In this document: one piece after another, positions 1-13,400 of the stretch
Position numbering within the stretch: position 1 is the first letter of the stretch
How the letters are laid out: each line of letters starts with the position of its first letter
Origin: Bimastos eiseni
Lineage: Eukaryota; Annelida; Clitellata; Crassiclitellata; Lumbricidae
DNA: 64,000 nt
Direction of reading: 5' to 3'
Assembly (NCBI GenBank): GCA_959347315.1
Contig: OY365813.1
Span: forward strand, 13,157,891 to 13,221,890
Notes under the pieces: generated by a model
Database searches by the model: none
Seen by the model: only the letters and a program-made list of their open reading frames with translations
What the model was told of the DNA's origin: nothing
Made by a program: the position numbers and the translations under genes

Positions 1-2716
1 TCAGTCAGGTGAGCATCCCAATAGAGGAAATAGTCATCTTGAAGAGGCGTTGTATAAATTACTTAGACAGACAGACAAATAGTCGGATAGAATGGAATAG
101 ACTGCCACCTTCTTTTCATAGCTCAAATTCACTTCCTTCTTTCAAAATTGGCTCAAAGCTAACTATTTATTCTTGGCTTTCAACGAATTGGAAATACAAG
201 AGCAACTTCTTCTGGCAGCTGGCTAACTATCTGTTTTTCTCATTCACTTTCGGTTTGATCTTGAGCATGTTACGAATTCACTAAATAAATATCAAGACCC
301 TCAATAGAGCCTCATTTCAACTTTTCAAGTAGGTGTGGCTATAGTACCAAAAGAGGGAAACAACACAGTTGAACACAATCATTTATAGACATTATGTGCA
401 AGCTGAACAATTTGTTTATTAAAAATATGAGAAGCAAGTGAATTACTGAACTGGCAACGTTGAAAAGATTACTTTAGTCGTGACCCTGGCAAAAATAACA
501 AACGATATGAGCATTTGCAGAACTATAATCAAGCGAAATGAACTACCTGCATCATTGCAACCACCAACAAAAGCATCCTTAACAACTTTCAATTCACTAA
601 ACACACCACCCACTAGTATCATCTTTGACCAAGTTGGCAAAAATTCTAGTCGGATAGATGGACATGTGAAAAATTTTCAACCCCCTCTTCCAGTTCAAAT
701 TTGACAATTCAAACTGTTGTCGACCAAGTGATTATTATCACGCATCTACCTAAGCATCTCATCAGTCGATGGCACCGAGCAATAATGAGCAAAGACCTGC
801 TCAAAACAGCAACCAGCTCAAATATCTTGTAACTCAGTGCGCAAACTTCTGTCTACCGTCTCTTAGTGCCTTTTCCATTCTGCTGATCAACTAGATCGCC
901 TTATTTCTGGTTCCCTGAACGAGGACTACAATGACCTAACACCAAGCCCTTTGTGATTGTAGGGCCCCAATGTGGGCCCTTCAAAGTCTAATGACTAATC
1001 CCACACAATGCATAGTAAGATTTTAGATGGGATGCCACCCTCATTGCCTGAAGAGTTCGTTATTTTCACAGGCTGTGACACTGAGAACGCTTTTGAATAG
1101 TGAGTACAGTCAACCCGAGGAACTGGAGGACGGGAAACCGCGTACAGTACAACAAGCGGTGCTACATAAATACTCACATACAAGACAATCTCAGAAGAGC
1201 CTCAAAACTGTACTCTCCACATTACAACACGAACAAACTAACCAACCATAACCCACAATTAATCGACCACAGTGTCCCACGTGTGACATAAACCAACACT
1301 GATTCCTAATCAATCGGCAACAGTAACCTACAATTAATCGACAACTGCAGGGTGTCCCACATGTGACATAAGCCAAACTGATTCCTAATCACAGCAAAAG
1401 CCATCCATCATCAACGCGTACAATCAACAACAATGCCCATCACACGAGCGGATTCAAAATGATCACCATCATCAACAAACTCATAACCACCATCCACTAA
1501 CGAGCACTCGATCCATCCACCCGTCTTCATAATTGACTTTCACATAGCAAATAGTAATACGAGACTACGGCGACGTGTTATCTTCTTTCAGTCATCTGCA
1601 GAGTGTTCTGCAGACTGGACAGTGGAATGACCAACTAAGCTATTTCCACGTTCAAGAGATTGATTGCTCTTAAACTATTGCACATCATCTTGACAAGACT
1701 CGTCTCTCTCGGTCCGTTTCGATCTCATCCGAATCAGATCTCTATCACGGTTGACCGCCACAAGTCTCCTTACTGAAACAAAGAAACACACACATACTTA
1801 TTCACTGCTTACTAAAACAAATTCATCTGCTCACTCATCTTAGAGACAGCCACGAGTGTGAAGCATTGACAACCTCATTTTCTTGACCTTGGCATATATG
1901 CACTCATCTTCTTAAGCACTCATCAACATTATTTAACACGGCGTCACAATGTCGCATTCAGCGACGACGGCGATGACAGACAGCGTCCAGATACAGTTCC
2001 TTTCATCATTATAATAATCAGGCATATTATATTAATTGCCACTAACAAATACAAAACATCTATTGATGGTGCGTGGCAATTGTCAGTGAAGAACTTGCTG
2101 TCGAGGTGCAAAACCAGTGTGCTACCGTAACATTCCACCCTGTGGGTGATGATCTGCAACTGGGGTCTGGTGGAGACTTACTGAGAAATGGTCCTCCGAG
2201 AATCCAAAATCAGCAGCAGAGCCCTCTGTGGAAGACAGTGTACAGCCATTCAGCTGTTCAGCGACGACCTGAACAGAAAAACGGTTCAATTCAATGCAAG
2301 CCCTTCTGCTTGAAATTAAAAAAACAAAACTAAAACATGTGGCACTCTCATCCATAGCAGAATCACCCATGAATCAAAGAAAATGAAAATCTGAAATGCG
2401 AGTCAGATAGTCTTCAATGAACTGAACACAAACTGAACATGAACAAGACCTGAACATGAACTGAACATGAACTGAACCGAGATAAATGAAGAGCGCCTTG
2501 TAAAAGAGTAGGGCGATACCATTTCTCGGTAATAGAACACTGGTTTTGGCAATGTGCAAAATATTACTTAAAATAAAAGCATTTCCTTGATATAATGCTT
2601 TAAGTCAGGCATTGCTTTAACTCCTTGTATCTGTCATTTAGCTGAATAAAAATAAACTATTGGAAGCAAATTCGACTTGAAGTGCTTCGAGTACAAATAA
2701 TTAACCAATGCTTTAG
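1..2716. other. Non-coding stretch left of the PP2C-like gene
   Basis: I recognise no gene here. Open frames are below 95 codons, resemble no family, and lack paired splice sites. A fragment near 40-66 reads like the tail of the dispersed GCGCTATATAAATT-type repeat seen elsewhere in the window. The only clear structure is an imperfect two-copy direct repeat at 1250-1395. Undetected 3' exons or the 3' UTR of the minus-strand PP2C-like gene could lie here. Confidence 0.5.
1250..1395. repeat. Two-copy imperfect direct repeat, about 70 bp
   Basis: The segment containing CAATTAATCGAC, then GTGTCCCAC(G/A)TGTGACATAA and ACTGATTCCTAATCA occurs twice in direct orientation, about 1254-1313 and 1330-1391. 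The copies differ by a few substitutions and small indels, so this is a local tandem duplication. Confidence 0.7.
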
Positions 2717-5700
2717 TTAGGAGAAACCTTTAACACACGGAAGAAATATTAATAGCAGAAAATTTACCACTTCCTCCTCTTCCTCAATACAGTAGTCCTC
2801 GTCCTCGTTGCCATGGTAGCATCCCACTTCATACCCAATGATGGTAGCATGGTCAAGCTTTCCAGGCGACTTCGACAGTTTAGCAACAATCTCTTTATCA
2901 CGACATTCACGGTCCTTCGGTTTCAGCTTTCGCCCATATAGCTTCGGATTCTCCAAGACCTTGCGCTTTGGATCAGTCAACTTGAGCACGTGCTGGAGGA
3001 GCGCTCCGCACAGCTCCTGCGCTGAGCACGGACTCTCCGTGAACAGCTCAAACTCGTGTATGATACGCTCCATCTCCTTGACCGCATACTGGTGTCGCTC
3101 ATGAGGAGCCATGACTGGCTTCCCGTCCTCCAACTCCCCCGGGTCGATGGCCTCATCCTCCTCCATCTCGCTGCCCTCGGTCTGCAGGCCATCGCCCTCG
3201 TCGGACTCGGACGCGACCCCCGGTTTTCTTGTCTTCGCGACCGCAATCTTCGTGACGACAGGATCGAAATTGTCCGATATTCCATCCGTTGTGAGATAGA
3301 CGACATCCCCGGGGTCGACAAAGGTCATCGAGCAGGTCAGATTGTGCAGCTCTGGGTCCTGGTCGTTGACAGGGCCGAGGGCTCCCCCTGCGTCGCGGAT
3401 GTTACGCTCTGCCTTGATGTCGTGAGACCCGGTCGTTATCTCGCGGACTCCGTGCTGCCGGCTAAAGACAAAAGCGAGACTGTCACCGACGTTGACGATG
3501 CAGACCGCAAACTGTTTTGAATCTCGTATTGGGCAGACGAGAGCGACGCACAGGGTCGTCAGTCCACCCTCGTGCCGTAGAATGGTTTCGTGGGCAATGT
3601 CGAGCGAGCAGAGTAACATCTTGAATGCCTCCTGCATGACAAATTGAAGCAAATGTCAAATTGAAGCAAATGTCAAATTGAAATGAATTTCTCAACTATG
3701 CCAACTCCGATTTAACAAATACATAAGATTTTGAAGCCAGCAGGATACAACGCATCCAAAATTCTCTGGTGGCTCATATCTTCTTGTACAAACTGCTTGT
3801 CTGATGCTCGAAATCATATTCTTTCTTAACTCTTTAATGACCAGCGTTATTGTTCGCGCCTTAGGTTTTACTATGCATTGGTCGTTAAAGGGTTAACTCT
3901 TTAAAGGGTTAAAGAAAGGCTTGAAATTCACTAAGTCTCATTGTCCTTAAGTCATCTGGATATCTAACAGCTCTTGACATATTGATTGGTTAACATTTCT
4001 GAGTGAATTTGTCATAGGAACAATTAAACAAATTCAGGAAAACATATGCTTGATCTGAAGCATGGCAAATAATAGCATTAATATACTTGCACAAAGCACA
4101 TGTTTACACTAGTCATTAATGTACACTGGACTTGCACAATGTACACTTACATTTAATTGAAACTGTACCCCATAGCATATTCTACATTTCAATACTAGCG
4201 GGTATACACTTGCAGATTAATATGAACCATACTCCATGCTTGCAGATAGCACACTTCAACAATAGTCATTTACAAAGTGCTTTGCTTCACTAATGTCACA
4301 CTGAATGCTTCATTATTGCTTACCGAGTTGCACAATCTACATTTTCCCATTATATAGAACTGCACTCTTACGGTAGTTGTAGTGAATTCGTTTTTCTTGT
4401 CTTCAGACTGGAAGAGTCGTCTGTTGACGTACTCCATGCATCCAAAAGCCGCGCATCTGGCGGCCAACTTTGACTTCTCTCCCCAATTCACTCCATCAGC
4501 AACTATCAGAACAGCGCTGTTCTCTCTTGCACACAGACCAAACGAATCGGCAACAGGATCGCCTGAGATCAAAACAAAAACAGTCCAATTAAATCCAGAC
4601 AACAATGATCTGATAGAGACAAAGATTTCAGATTCATTTCATCTTCCATTAATCATTTAGTATTTACTTGTCCCATTTCATGCACTCCTCACGTACCTCA
4701 GATGCTTGCTCTAGCAATACAAAGCCGTTGAATCACCTCAAGTTATTTGCCATCCAATTGTAACTGTCATTATAATAATCTCCAGATATCTGCTGTAGCT
4801 ATGCCACTTCTTGGGAGTACTCTGGCAGTGCCAGTCCCAAGACTGGATAGCGAAGGAGAGCAGTTCTTATCAGCTTTGTTCTAATACATACATTGTATAA
4901 TTTAATCCAGAAAAAGGCCAATAAAGCCTTAGCAGGTCTAGATTACCCTTTTGGATGACCGTTTGCATCGTTTACGATAAGTTTGTATTTGAATTGACTG
5001 CTGATCATCTGATGGTGTTTATGCTCTGCCAATAAATGGCTTACTCACTTACCTACTTATTTATAACACAGACACTCAGATGCCCAGAGGATGGTGCTTA
5101 GATTTTGGGGTGTGGACAGTAAAGAGCAGGAACCAGGACAAGATACGTGGAAGATTAATAGACTTAATTTTAAATGAAACTTCCATGGAGAATGCAAGGA
5201 TTACAGTACTAGTGAGCCTCTAAGATGGGTCAGTTGTCTTAATTCTGGGCAAAGGTAATTCCAGCAGGGTGAAGTATCTTGAACTGAGAGCATTTTACAA
5301 GTTCTTTGGATGAGGTAATGATCACCTTTTGGAACAAATGTTTCATTTATGCGGTAAATTTCAGAATTTAGAGCCATGACCGTGATTACGTATGATCATT
5401 AATGGAAGACAAAACAGCAAATGTTCTTTGAAAATTATTTAATAAACTGGACTAACAGCAAGGAATGAATAAGACTAAGGTAAGCGATTGTGAGAAGCCA
5501 CATCAGAGAATGTGGTAAAGCAACTTAGGCATAAAAAATCTAAAACATTTATCCACCTTGGGCAGATATACTTATCAGCTTCAACAGCAGATACTCTCGA
5601 TCTTCTTACCATCAATGCACCGTTCCTTGTGTCAGTCGATACCTCCAGTATAAATACATTGTCAGTTATCTATTCATCCATGGAATTTATGTAGCACCAA

Positions 5701-8700
5701 GATAACTAATCAGAGGCACTCCCAATCTTGGCCTGGCCAAAGAGGTGAAGAAGTGTTGTGATTAGATTAACTTGGAATTGACAGCTTAACATCCACACAT
5801 TGCTATGTGCATAAAATTTAACATCTCAGATTGCTTCTTGTGCTTTGCTAATTGATTGGTTACTTGAACATTAACTGCTGATTGGTGGTATCTCTGGCAG
5901 GCCCGGTTCGCTGGTCTTGCAAACTAGGCAGTCGCCAAGGGCGGTCGATATTTAGGGGCCGCCAATTTTACAAAATGAACATAAATGATACAATGTTTGC
6001 TTATTTTTAATTCTTACTAATTCCAACCACTTTATAAATAAATCATCAAAAAATTGTTTATTTCTTTGTTGACTGACTGTGGTAGTTAATTCAACTCGTT
6101 TTAAACTCGTTTATTGAAATCCAACAATACAAATACAAACACACACAAAATTTAAAAAAAACTGGCATCATAGCAATAGAAGTACAAAAATTCGCTAAAG
6201 GGGGTATAACAGAGCACAACATAAACTGGAAGAATGGTGGATACCATGGAGACCCAAGGGAGGAATATCCCGCTAGAGGGAACCTCAAGAAAAAACTGTA
6301 AAATACTTGTAATCACTAATAAAAATACATGAATTATATTTATACTTATATATAAATATCAATACTTAAGTGAAATAAAAAAAATAAAACAGAGCTAATG
6401 ACTTCATTTTAATCGATGGTATAACATCATGGGTCGGCGGGGCCACCAAAATGTAGCTTTGCCTAGTGCTATCAAATATCTTGAACTGGGCTTGAGCTCT
6501 GGTGAGACCACAAAAGTTGAATAGTGTATGCTATTTATTCTAGCAGTTTTGTTCATGGATTGATGTTTTTGTCAGTGGTATTCACAGCATTGGAACCAAT
6601 TATAATCTGACATTTTAAAAGAGCAGCTAAAAAAACTCAATAAACCAGGGAAAATAATAATCGTGACAAACGGGTCGGCAACCACCGACCGAAGCGCATC
6701 CACATATGACGAAGGGAACAACTACTGCACTGGAAAATTAATTCACTGGCTTATGGGGGAAAATGTAATTCAAACACTGGAATTGGACAGTAACACGAGA
6801 ACTGACTTTTAGAAGCATTGAGGCTGATTGGTTGATGATGGGACTATTTAGAACTGTTGATTTCCAGTGCTATTTTCACAACATGAGAGATTAAGCGAAA
6901 TGTCAGAGCCCTTGGGTTGTTGTAGCATTTCCGGGCAAAATGAGGAACAGTACCATGAATTTAATTGGTCAGACTGTCAAGACGGCAAGAGCAAATTTCG
7001 GCATAACTAAAACAGGAAGAGTGTAACTGCAAAGGAATGCTGTCTGCTGTTGTAATTTCTAAGTATAAAGTCAATTGTAGAGGACAACTGGAATTACCTG
7101 TTAACGCATGCCTCCATTATTCTTTTCAATAACGAACGTGTGGTCCACACGCATTATTCAGGTAAGTAGTGTACGGTGGGATTGGTCGCATTCTGGTTTA
7201 CACTCGAGTTTCTACCAACAGAGATGTCTACACCTCAATCAGGCAGACACTACTTTATGAGTGCATAGAAACATCAGAGTATTGAGTGATACAGGAACAT
7301 GAGATTCAGAGCTAAAGTGGGAATATAAGACCCAGAAGAGCCATCATCAAAACAGTTCATACGTCTCATGAGATTTCTCCAAATGGAAGATAATAATTTG
7401 TCGATAGCATTGGTGCATGAAGACCAGAAGATGATAAAAAGAATCCATAACAGGAAATACAAGAAATATTATTTTAATATGAATTCCAGAATATCCACAG
7501 CATGAACCTAGTCACAGGACTGTGTATATATGCTTACATAAATCAACACATGGTGTGCCAGTGGCAATAAAATTGCTCCAACAATTTCAGGATAGATTGC
7601 CATAAGAAAAATGAGGCATAATAAAAGCAGAATATTCTAGAGAAGAATGGTTCATAGATAGACTGCACGATAGTGAAGGAAACTATTAACACTCCAACAC
7701 AGAGCTGCATTCGTCACTTTTAGTACACACCCGTGGTCATGCATCAAAGGAAGAACGAATGATCATCATGTTATCACAGGGCTGCAAACATTTTGGTTTT
7801 TTTAAATATTTTTATTTAATTTACTAATATTACTATTATATTACTAATTGTGTGTTATTCAGTCCGAAATCAAGCTAACTTAATTATATAGACGAGTTGG
7901 AGCTCTTTTTCACGCTGTGTTTAATGCTTTTTTATAACAAAACTGTTATGACAAAATCCAAAGGAAAACTTAAAAAAACAAAAATCCAAAAACCACAAAA
8001 CCAACCTCTGGTTTTTTTTTAAATCTTGGTTTTTTGCACCCTTGTGTTATCATTGCATGCCATATAACAAATTCTCATTTTGCGAATTTAAAATACCGGT
8101 AACATTGCAAGTGAGAACTTCCAGATATGCACCGAGGTGTCAAGAATTATTATACGTGAAATTGTGAACGCATCTGATTCTGAGACTCATCCATTTCAAT
8201 TTCTCTGTCCTCTGCAACTTGAGTTTCCCCAAAATTTGATCTTGACTGGGATTCTTCAGGGAAAATCTTGGCTATGGTCTGGAAATGGATTTTGTTTTAT
8301 CGTATAAAACAATTATTACGATTACAGCCATGAGTGAGCAAGATATTGACCTGATCAGCGCATGGTTTTGACACGCCATCGGCCGATGCATTGTGCGTTT
8401 TAGACACAGGTCTGTCGGGTCAATATCTGGAAAATCACTGATAATCAGTCAATCAGAAATAGAATCTGCAACTTTGGGCAATACAACAATTGTTGTACGT
8501 TGTATGATTTCTTAGATCCAATCAAATCTAATGACTTCTCCAGCTCCTTTATAGTGGCAGTTACTACTTAATTGCTCACTTCTACAGATATTATATGCTT
8601 CATGGCTGTAACATTTGCTTGGATCGCTACCACGCAGCAGCAGCAATAGCAAACTGATAGAGCACATCTCTCGACAGATCATCTGCGGCTGGAATCCCAT

Positions 8701-10450
8701 CTCACCAGTTGGAATTGATTCCGGTCATATTTATTACATAACTGGGAATCATTATTCCATCGTGGACCAGGAATTGAATCAATTGCCAACAAAGGGCATG
8801 ACCGGATTTCAAAATAGAGGCTCTGGCAAGCGAGACCGACTGAATGGGCAAAAGCCAGGTGCACTGCGCATGTATAAACCGTCCATTTCACAACCTTTGA
8901 GATTTGATTACCATAAGGCATGGAAAACGGTCGGAATCTAGATGAAGTATACCTTCTCAGGTCTCTGAAATTCAGATGTGTCTCTGCTTGATATATGCAG
9001 GCAGCTGGGTTGCAATGTGCGAGTGGGAATGTTGCGGGGTGCATTGAGCAAGAGCGAAAGAAGGGGACGAGTGGAATTCTCAGAGACAGAAAATCTCAGC
9101 CTCGAACGGTTCCAACAGTTTCAAACTCAAACTGCACTCTCTGGTCTAAGTAACCTATCCATTCGGCCATCAGTATCATGACACATAGTACACTATTATC
9201 TATTCACATAAACAGAAATAGGTATTAGCAAACTGTCTATATAAGCTATCCATTAAGCTATCATGACCCACAGTACACTATTACCTATTTCTTTCTATCT
9301 GAATAAGTTCTATTTTACCTTAACAGCTTTAAAAATTACATACTATCAGGCTTTAACTTATCTAAAAGCAAATTATTCTCACTAGATTGACCTCATCCAT
9401 ATAAAACTGCGTTTGTTCCTGGACCACAGACCACTTCAGTAAATGTTCTCCAAACACCAACGTGGTTCCACCTCTCTAAACTGCTCATCAGTCATTTTAT
9501 CCATATTCGACCAGCAATAATTGCAGCCAGTTTTTTACCTATCAGAAACCGAATGAGGAATTATCATGGTCAAATTTCAGCTGTCACGGAGCACACGCCA
9601 GCATCACGGGAGTGTCACTCATCTTTGTTGACTGCGTTGGTCCCTAGAGGGCCTGAGCAAACTGAATCTAGGTCGCCCACGCGGCTGCATGGATTTCCAA
9701 GCCACGTGCCACATGGCACTCGTTGGCAAGCAGTTGTATATACACCGATAGTGCACCATCATATACTTGTAAAAAAATCACACTGAGATAATATGCACCT
9801 GCTGTGAAGTAGCAGTCTAACCTCTCCCACAAAAATCGGATATGCTGTGTCTAGAAAGATGTTTTGTTCATGCATTTGCACTCTGAAAATGCCGACAACA
9901 TTAGATGACTGTATAATACATGTGAAAACACATCAACATGTGCAATATTACAACTAATTTGAATCACACGAAAATCTCTAATCTGGGAACTGCCAAAGTA
10001 AGGCTGCAGTAAATGTGCCCCTATCAACAGTGTCTGGTTTGTGAAGCCCACTGGCAAGACACAGTATAGGACTTGAAATCAGGCAGAGCAACCACTGGAC
10101 TGTCTAATTTATAACCAATAATAGTGTTCATTAAGAGGCTGCTACATACAGTATAAATCAGTATATATCATGCACAGCCTGTCATTTGGGCAAAAAAAAG
10201 GGTGATAGTCCAAATGTTAGGGGTCCAATTTACCTCGCTGCAAACCAAAACTTGTCCACTTTTGACCTTATCCACTGTAACGTCTCTTTTGAAAAAAAAT
10301 TAATCCTCACAAATTTCAAGACCCTTGTATCAGTGGACAGGCTACAACACATGAACGGACTTGCTGTAACTGACTTTCAAGGGAGTAACTGGGGTGGGGA
10401 GTATTGCTCATGGGCTAGTCTTTCGACACCAATCATCATCGTCGTCGTCG

Positions 10451-10483
<33 letters not shown>

Positions 10484-13400
10484 GTTCCTGATGCCAGCCA
10501 TTTGGCGGCGATGGGTATGAATAAATGATTTCCATTGTCGTTCATCATTTGTCAGCTTCATTGCTCCCCTAAGGGCTAGTCCAGGTGATGTCATATCTTC
10601 ATTTATTATCATCTATTCAGCATAGTCTTTGTCTGTCTTGGTCTCTCTCAATCAACCTGCAAAATTCATTCTCTCCTTGGTCGCTCGCCTATCAAGGCCT
10701 TATGCTGGTGGTCTCTTGCCTAACCAAAGGCACCACACTATTGGTAATAACTCATTGACTCCAGGGAGAACCTAGAGCCAGACCATCTTCTATTTACCTA
10801 AATTTACATTACTTCAACTAACTTACAATTTATATATTATACAGGAAGGATAATAGAACAGAACAGAGGTAGGTCTACTAGCTTAGTACCAAATGCAGCA
10901 ATACGAATACGATACAGAAAATACACTATACATAAAAGCTCCCGAGATCGACTGCACATCGCTCACCTGCTCAATCAAGTGTGATCGAGTTTTAATCCAC
11001 CTACTATTTCTAAATGGGAAACTTAACTCCGGTTGCACAGCAATTGCTGATTCGTGTTTGTAACATAATGTAATGTAATCAAGCATTTATAATAGCGCGG
11101 CTCACATAAGCTGCACTCTCAATGGGCGTCTGTGCTTGAGCCAGGGAACAGGAAAATTTCAAGGCAACTCCGGAACTGGGAAGGTTAGAGGGTCAGTAAT
11201 TCCAGGCTGAGATGATATGCACCTGTTGTAAAGTAGCCATCTAACCTATCCCGCAAAAATCGGATAAGCTGCGTCTAGAAAGATGTTTTGTATCAGACAG
11301 TTCCAAACTGAGAGGCCAACAAGGCAAGTACTTGTTATGTGCAATAAACCATTAATTAATTCATGTATTGATTGACTCATATCCTGACAGTGTTGGGCAC
11401 GAGACTAAAACCTCAAGACCGAGACCAAGAGGTCCAAGACCAAGACGTCCGAGACCAAGACCGGGTGATCTGAGACCAAGACCGATGCATTCGAGACCAA
11501 GACCAAGACCGCAGTCTCGAGACCACATCCCTGTATCCTTAGCATTCTATTCATAGAAGAGCAAGCACTGACTGAGTGACCTGTTTTCTCTTCTCTTGCT
11601 CTCACCTGATACCTTTCCATTGACCGGGTGTTGGTCATAGAGGGACATGCAGATTCCATACGCCTTGCGATTCTTCAGGTTCCATCGACTTGCTCCAGCA
11701 ATCAAAGTCGACTTGGATGCCTTGGCAGACTTTCCATCATCTTCTAAAATAAAAATCATAATCAATTAGGCTTTCATTGACCATCAGATAATTAAATTCA
11801 ATTAAAATCAAGTGCATTGTTTGAGTAAAAAACATAATGCTAGGTTTCTTTATTAATAAACCAATGCCAATAATGTCACTGATGTTATCATCTTAAGTTT
11901 AAACTTCTACTTTAACCGGAATGTGAATTTTATGTTACCCTTTTTGATCTTGGATATCACGTTTCATCTCTTTGAACTTGAATATGAATTCCATGTGTAA
12001 GCTATTTAAACCTGAAAATAAATTTCTACCTAGATATGAACGTACTTTTTAACATAGACCTGGAGTACGTACATAAAAACACAGTTTGCACATGAATTGC
12101 TAACATTGAGTTGGGGTAAAACTTGCCATTTTGCTTTGCCAATTCCAATTGATGTATGAGACCAAGGCCAACATCTGGACCAGAATACGATGCAAAAATG
12201 TCGGATTTGAACTCTGCAAGTTTTTTCGTGGGTAAATCCTCCGGGGCTCGGCCAAACCACACCTCAGTACTCGCTGATTTGCGGGTCAACCTGCAAATAG
12301 AAGAGAAACTTAATTCAAATTATTCATGGCAAATCAGAACCGTTGTCTAGTTAATGGATTAATCACATAAATTAGTTTCGTATTACATTGAAAACTGAGC
12401 ATGCTAAAGTTTTAGAAACTATTTCTAATACCCATGCATGTTGGAGTTCATCCACTTAAATTCAATTAAACACATCCTAACTAGGAGTCAATTGTCTTAA
12501 GCAACTGGGATAATCCCTAAGTAACTAGGATTATTGTCAGAAACGTACAACTCAAGGCAACCAAGTATTCGACAACATACACTAGGTGCAGGTTCAACAT
12601 AAGATGCCCGCAAGAATCAAACTGCATCACCTGAGGTACAAAGTGAAATGTACACAAAATGCAGCAGCTAGAAGGCAACCAAGAAGTTCAAAAGCAGGTG
12701 TTGTCAAAACTACACACTACCCCCTCCAACATGGTTTCAACACCTGAACATGTAAAGGCACGAACCAAAACAGACAGACCAGTTCTTCCCCTCCCTCCCC
12801 TCTCCCTTGACTGGATCCCATTCCATCCTCCATCATGCTCATACTCCTCCACTGCGTCCAACATTTGTTTCTAACTGAAACCACGTTTCTTTCCTATCAA
12901 ACAAAGTGAGTGATTGCATCTGTGACTGGCTTCAGATCTGCCCATCAGAGCAACAACCAACTGCAAGTGGTTTAATGATAAGAACTGTCCAACATGTTTC
13001 TCGACATGTGGCTGTACTTGAAAGCCAAAAGATTCTTTCAGTTCAGCCTCACTCTTGATATTAACGCAGACGGTGTTTAGTTCATCAAAGCGTCTCTTAA
13101 AAACTGTAACAGATTAGTCTAAATCACATTGCCTTATGGACTAACATCTTGACTTCATATTATCTTCACAGTTTATGAGGTACTGGACTCTGAGAGGTTG
13201 GGATGCTCAAATCCTTGCCAGGGCAGAAATTTGTTTCAATATTTTGACTCCACACGCATGCCCTAACAAACGAAGCAATGACGAGGAAGTACACTGATCC
13301 TACTTACACAGTCAGTGTGAAATATAGATGTGGGTAATGGGCATAGGACAGGCCATACAAAAAATGGGCTACCATTTTCTTGGAATACAATAAGCAGCCA

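Noticed and set aside
2838..3520. Plus-strand frames including one of 154 codons
   Set aside because: Antisense to the last PP2C-like exon, whose minus-strand product has clear family motifs.
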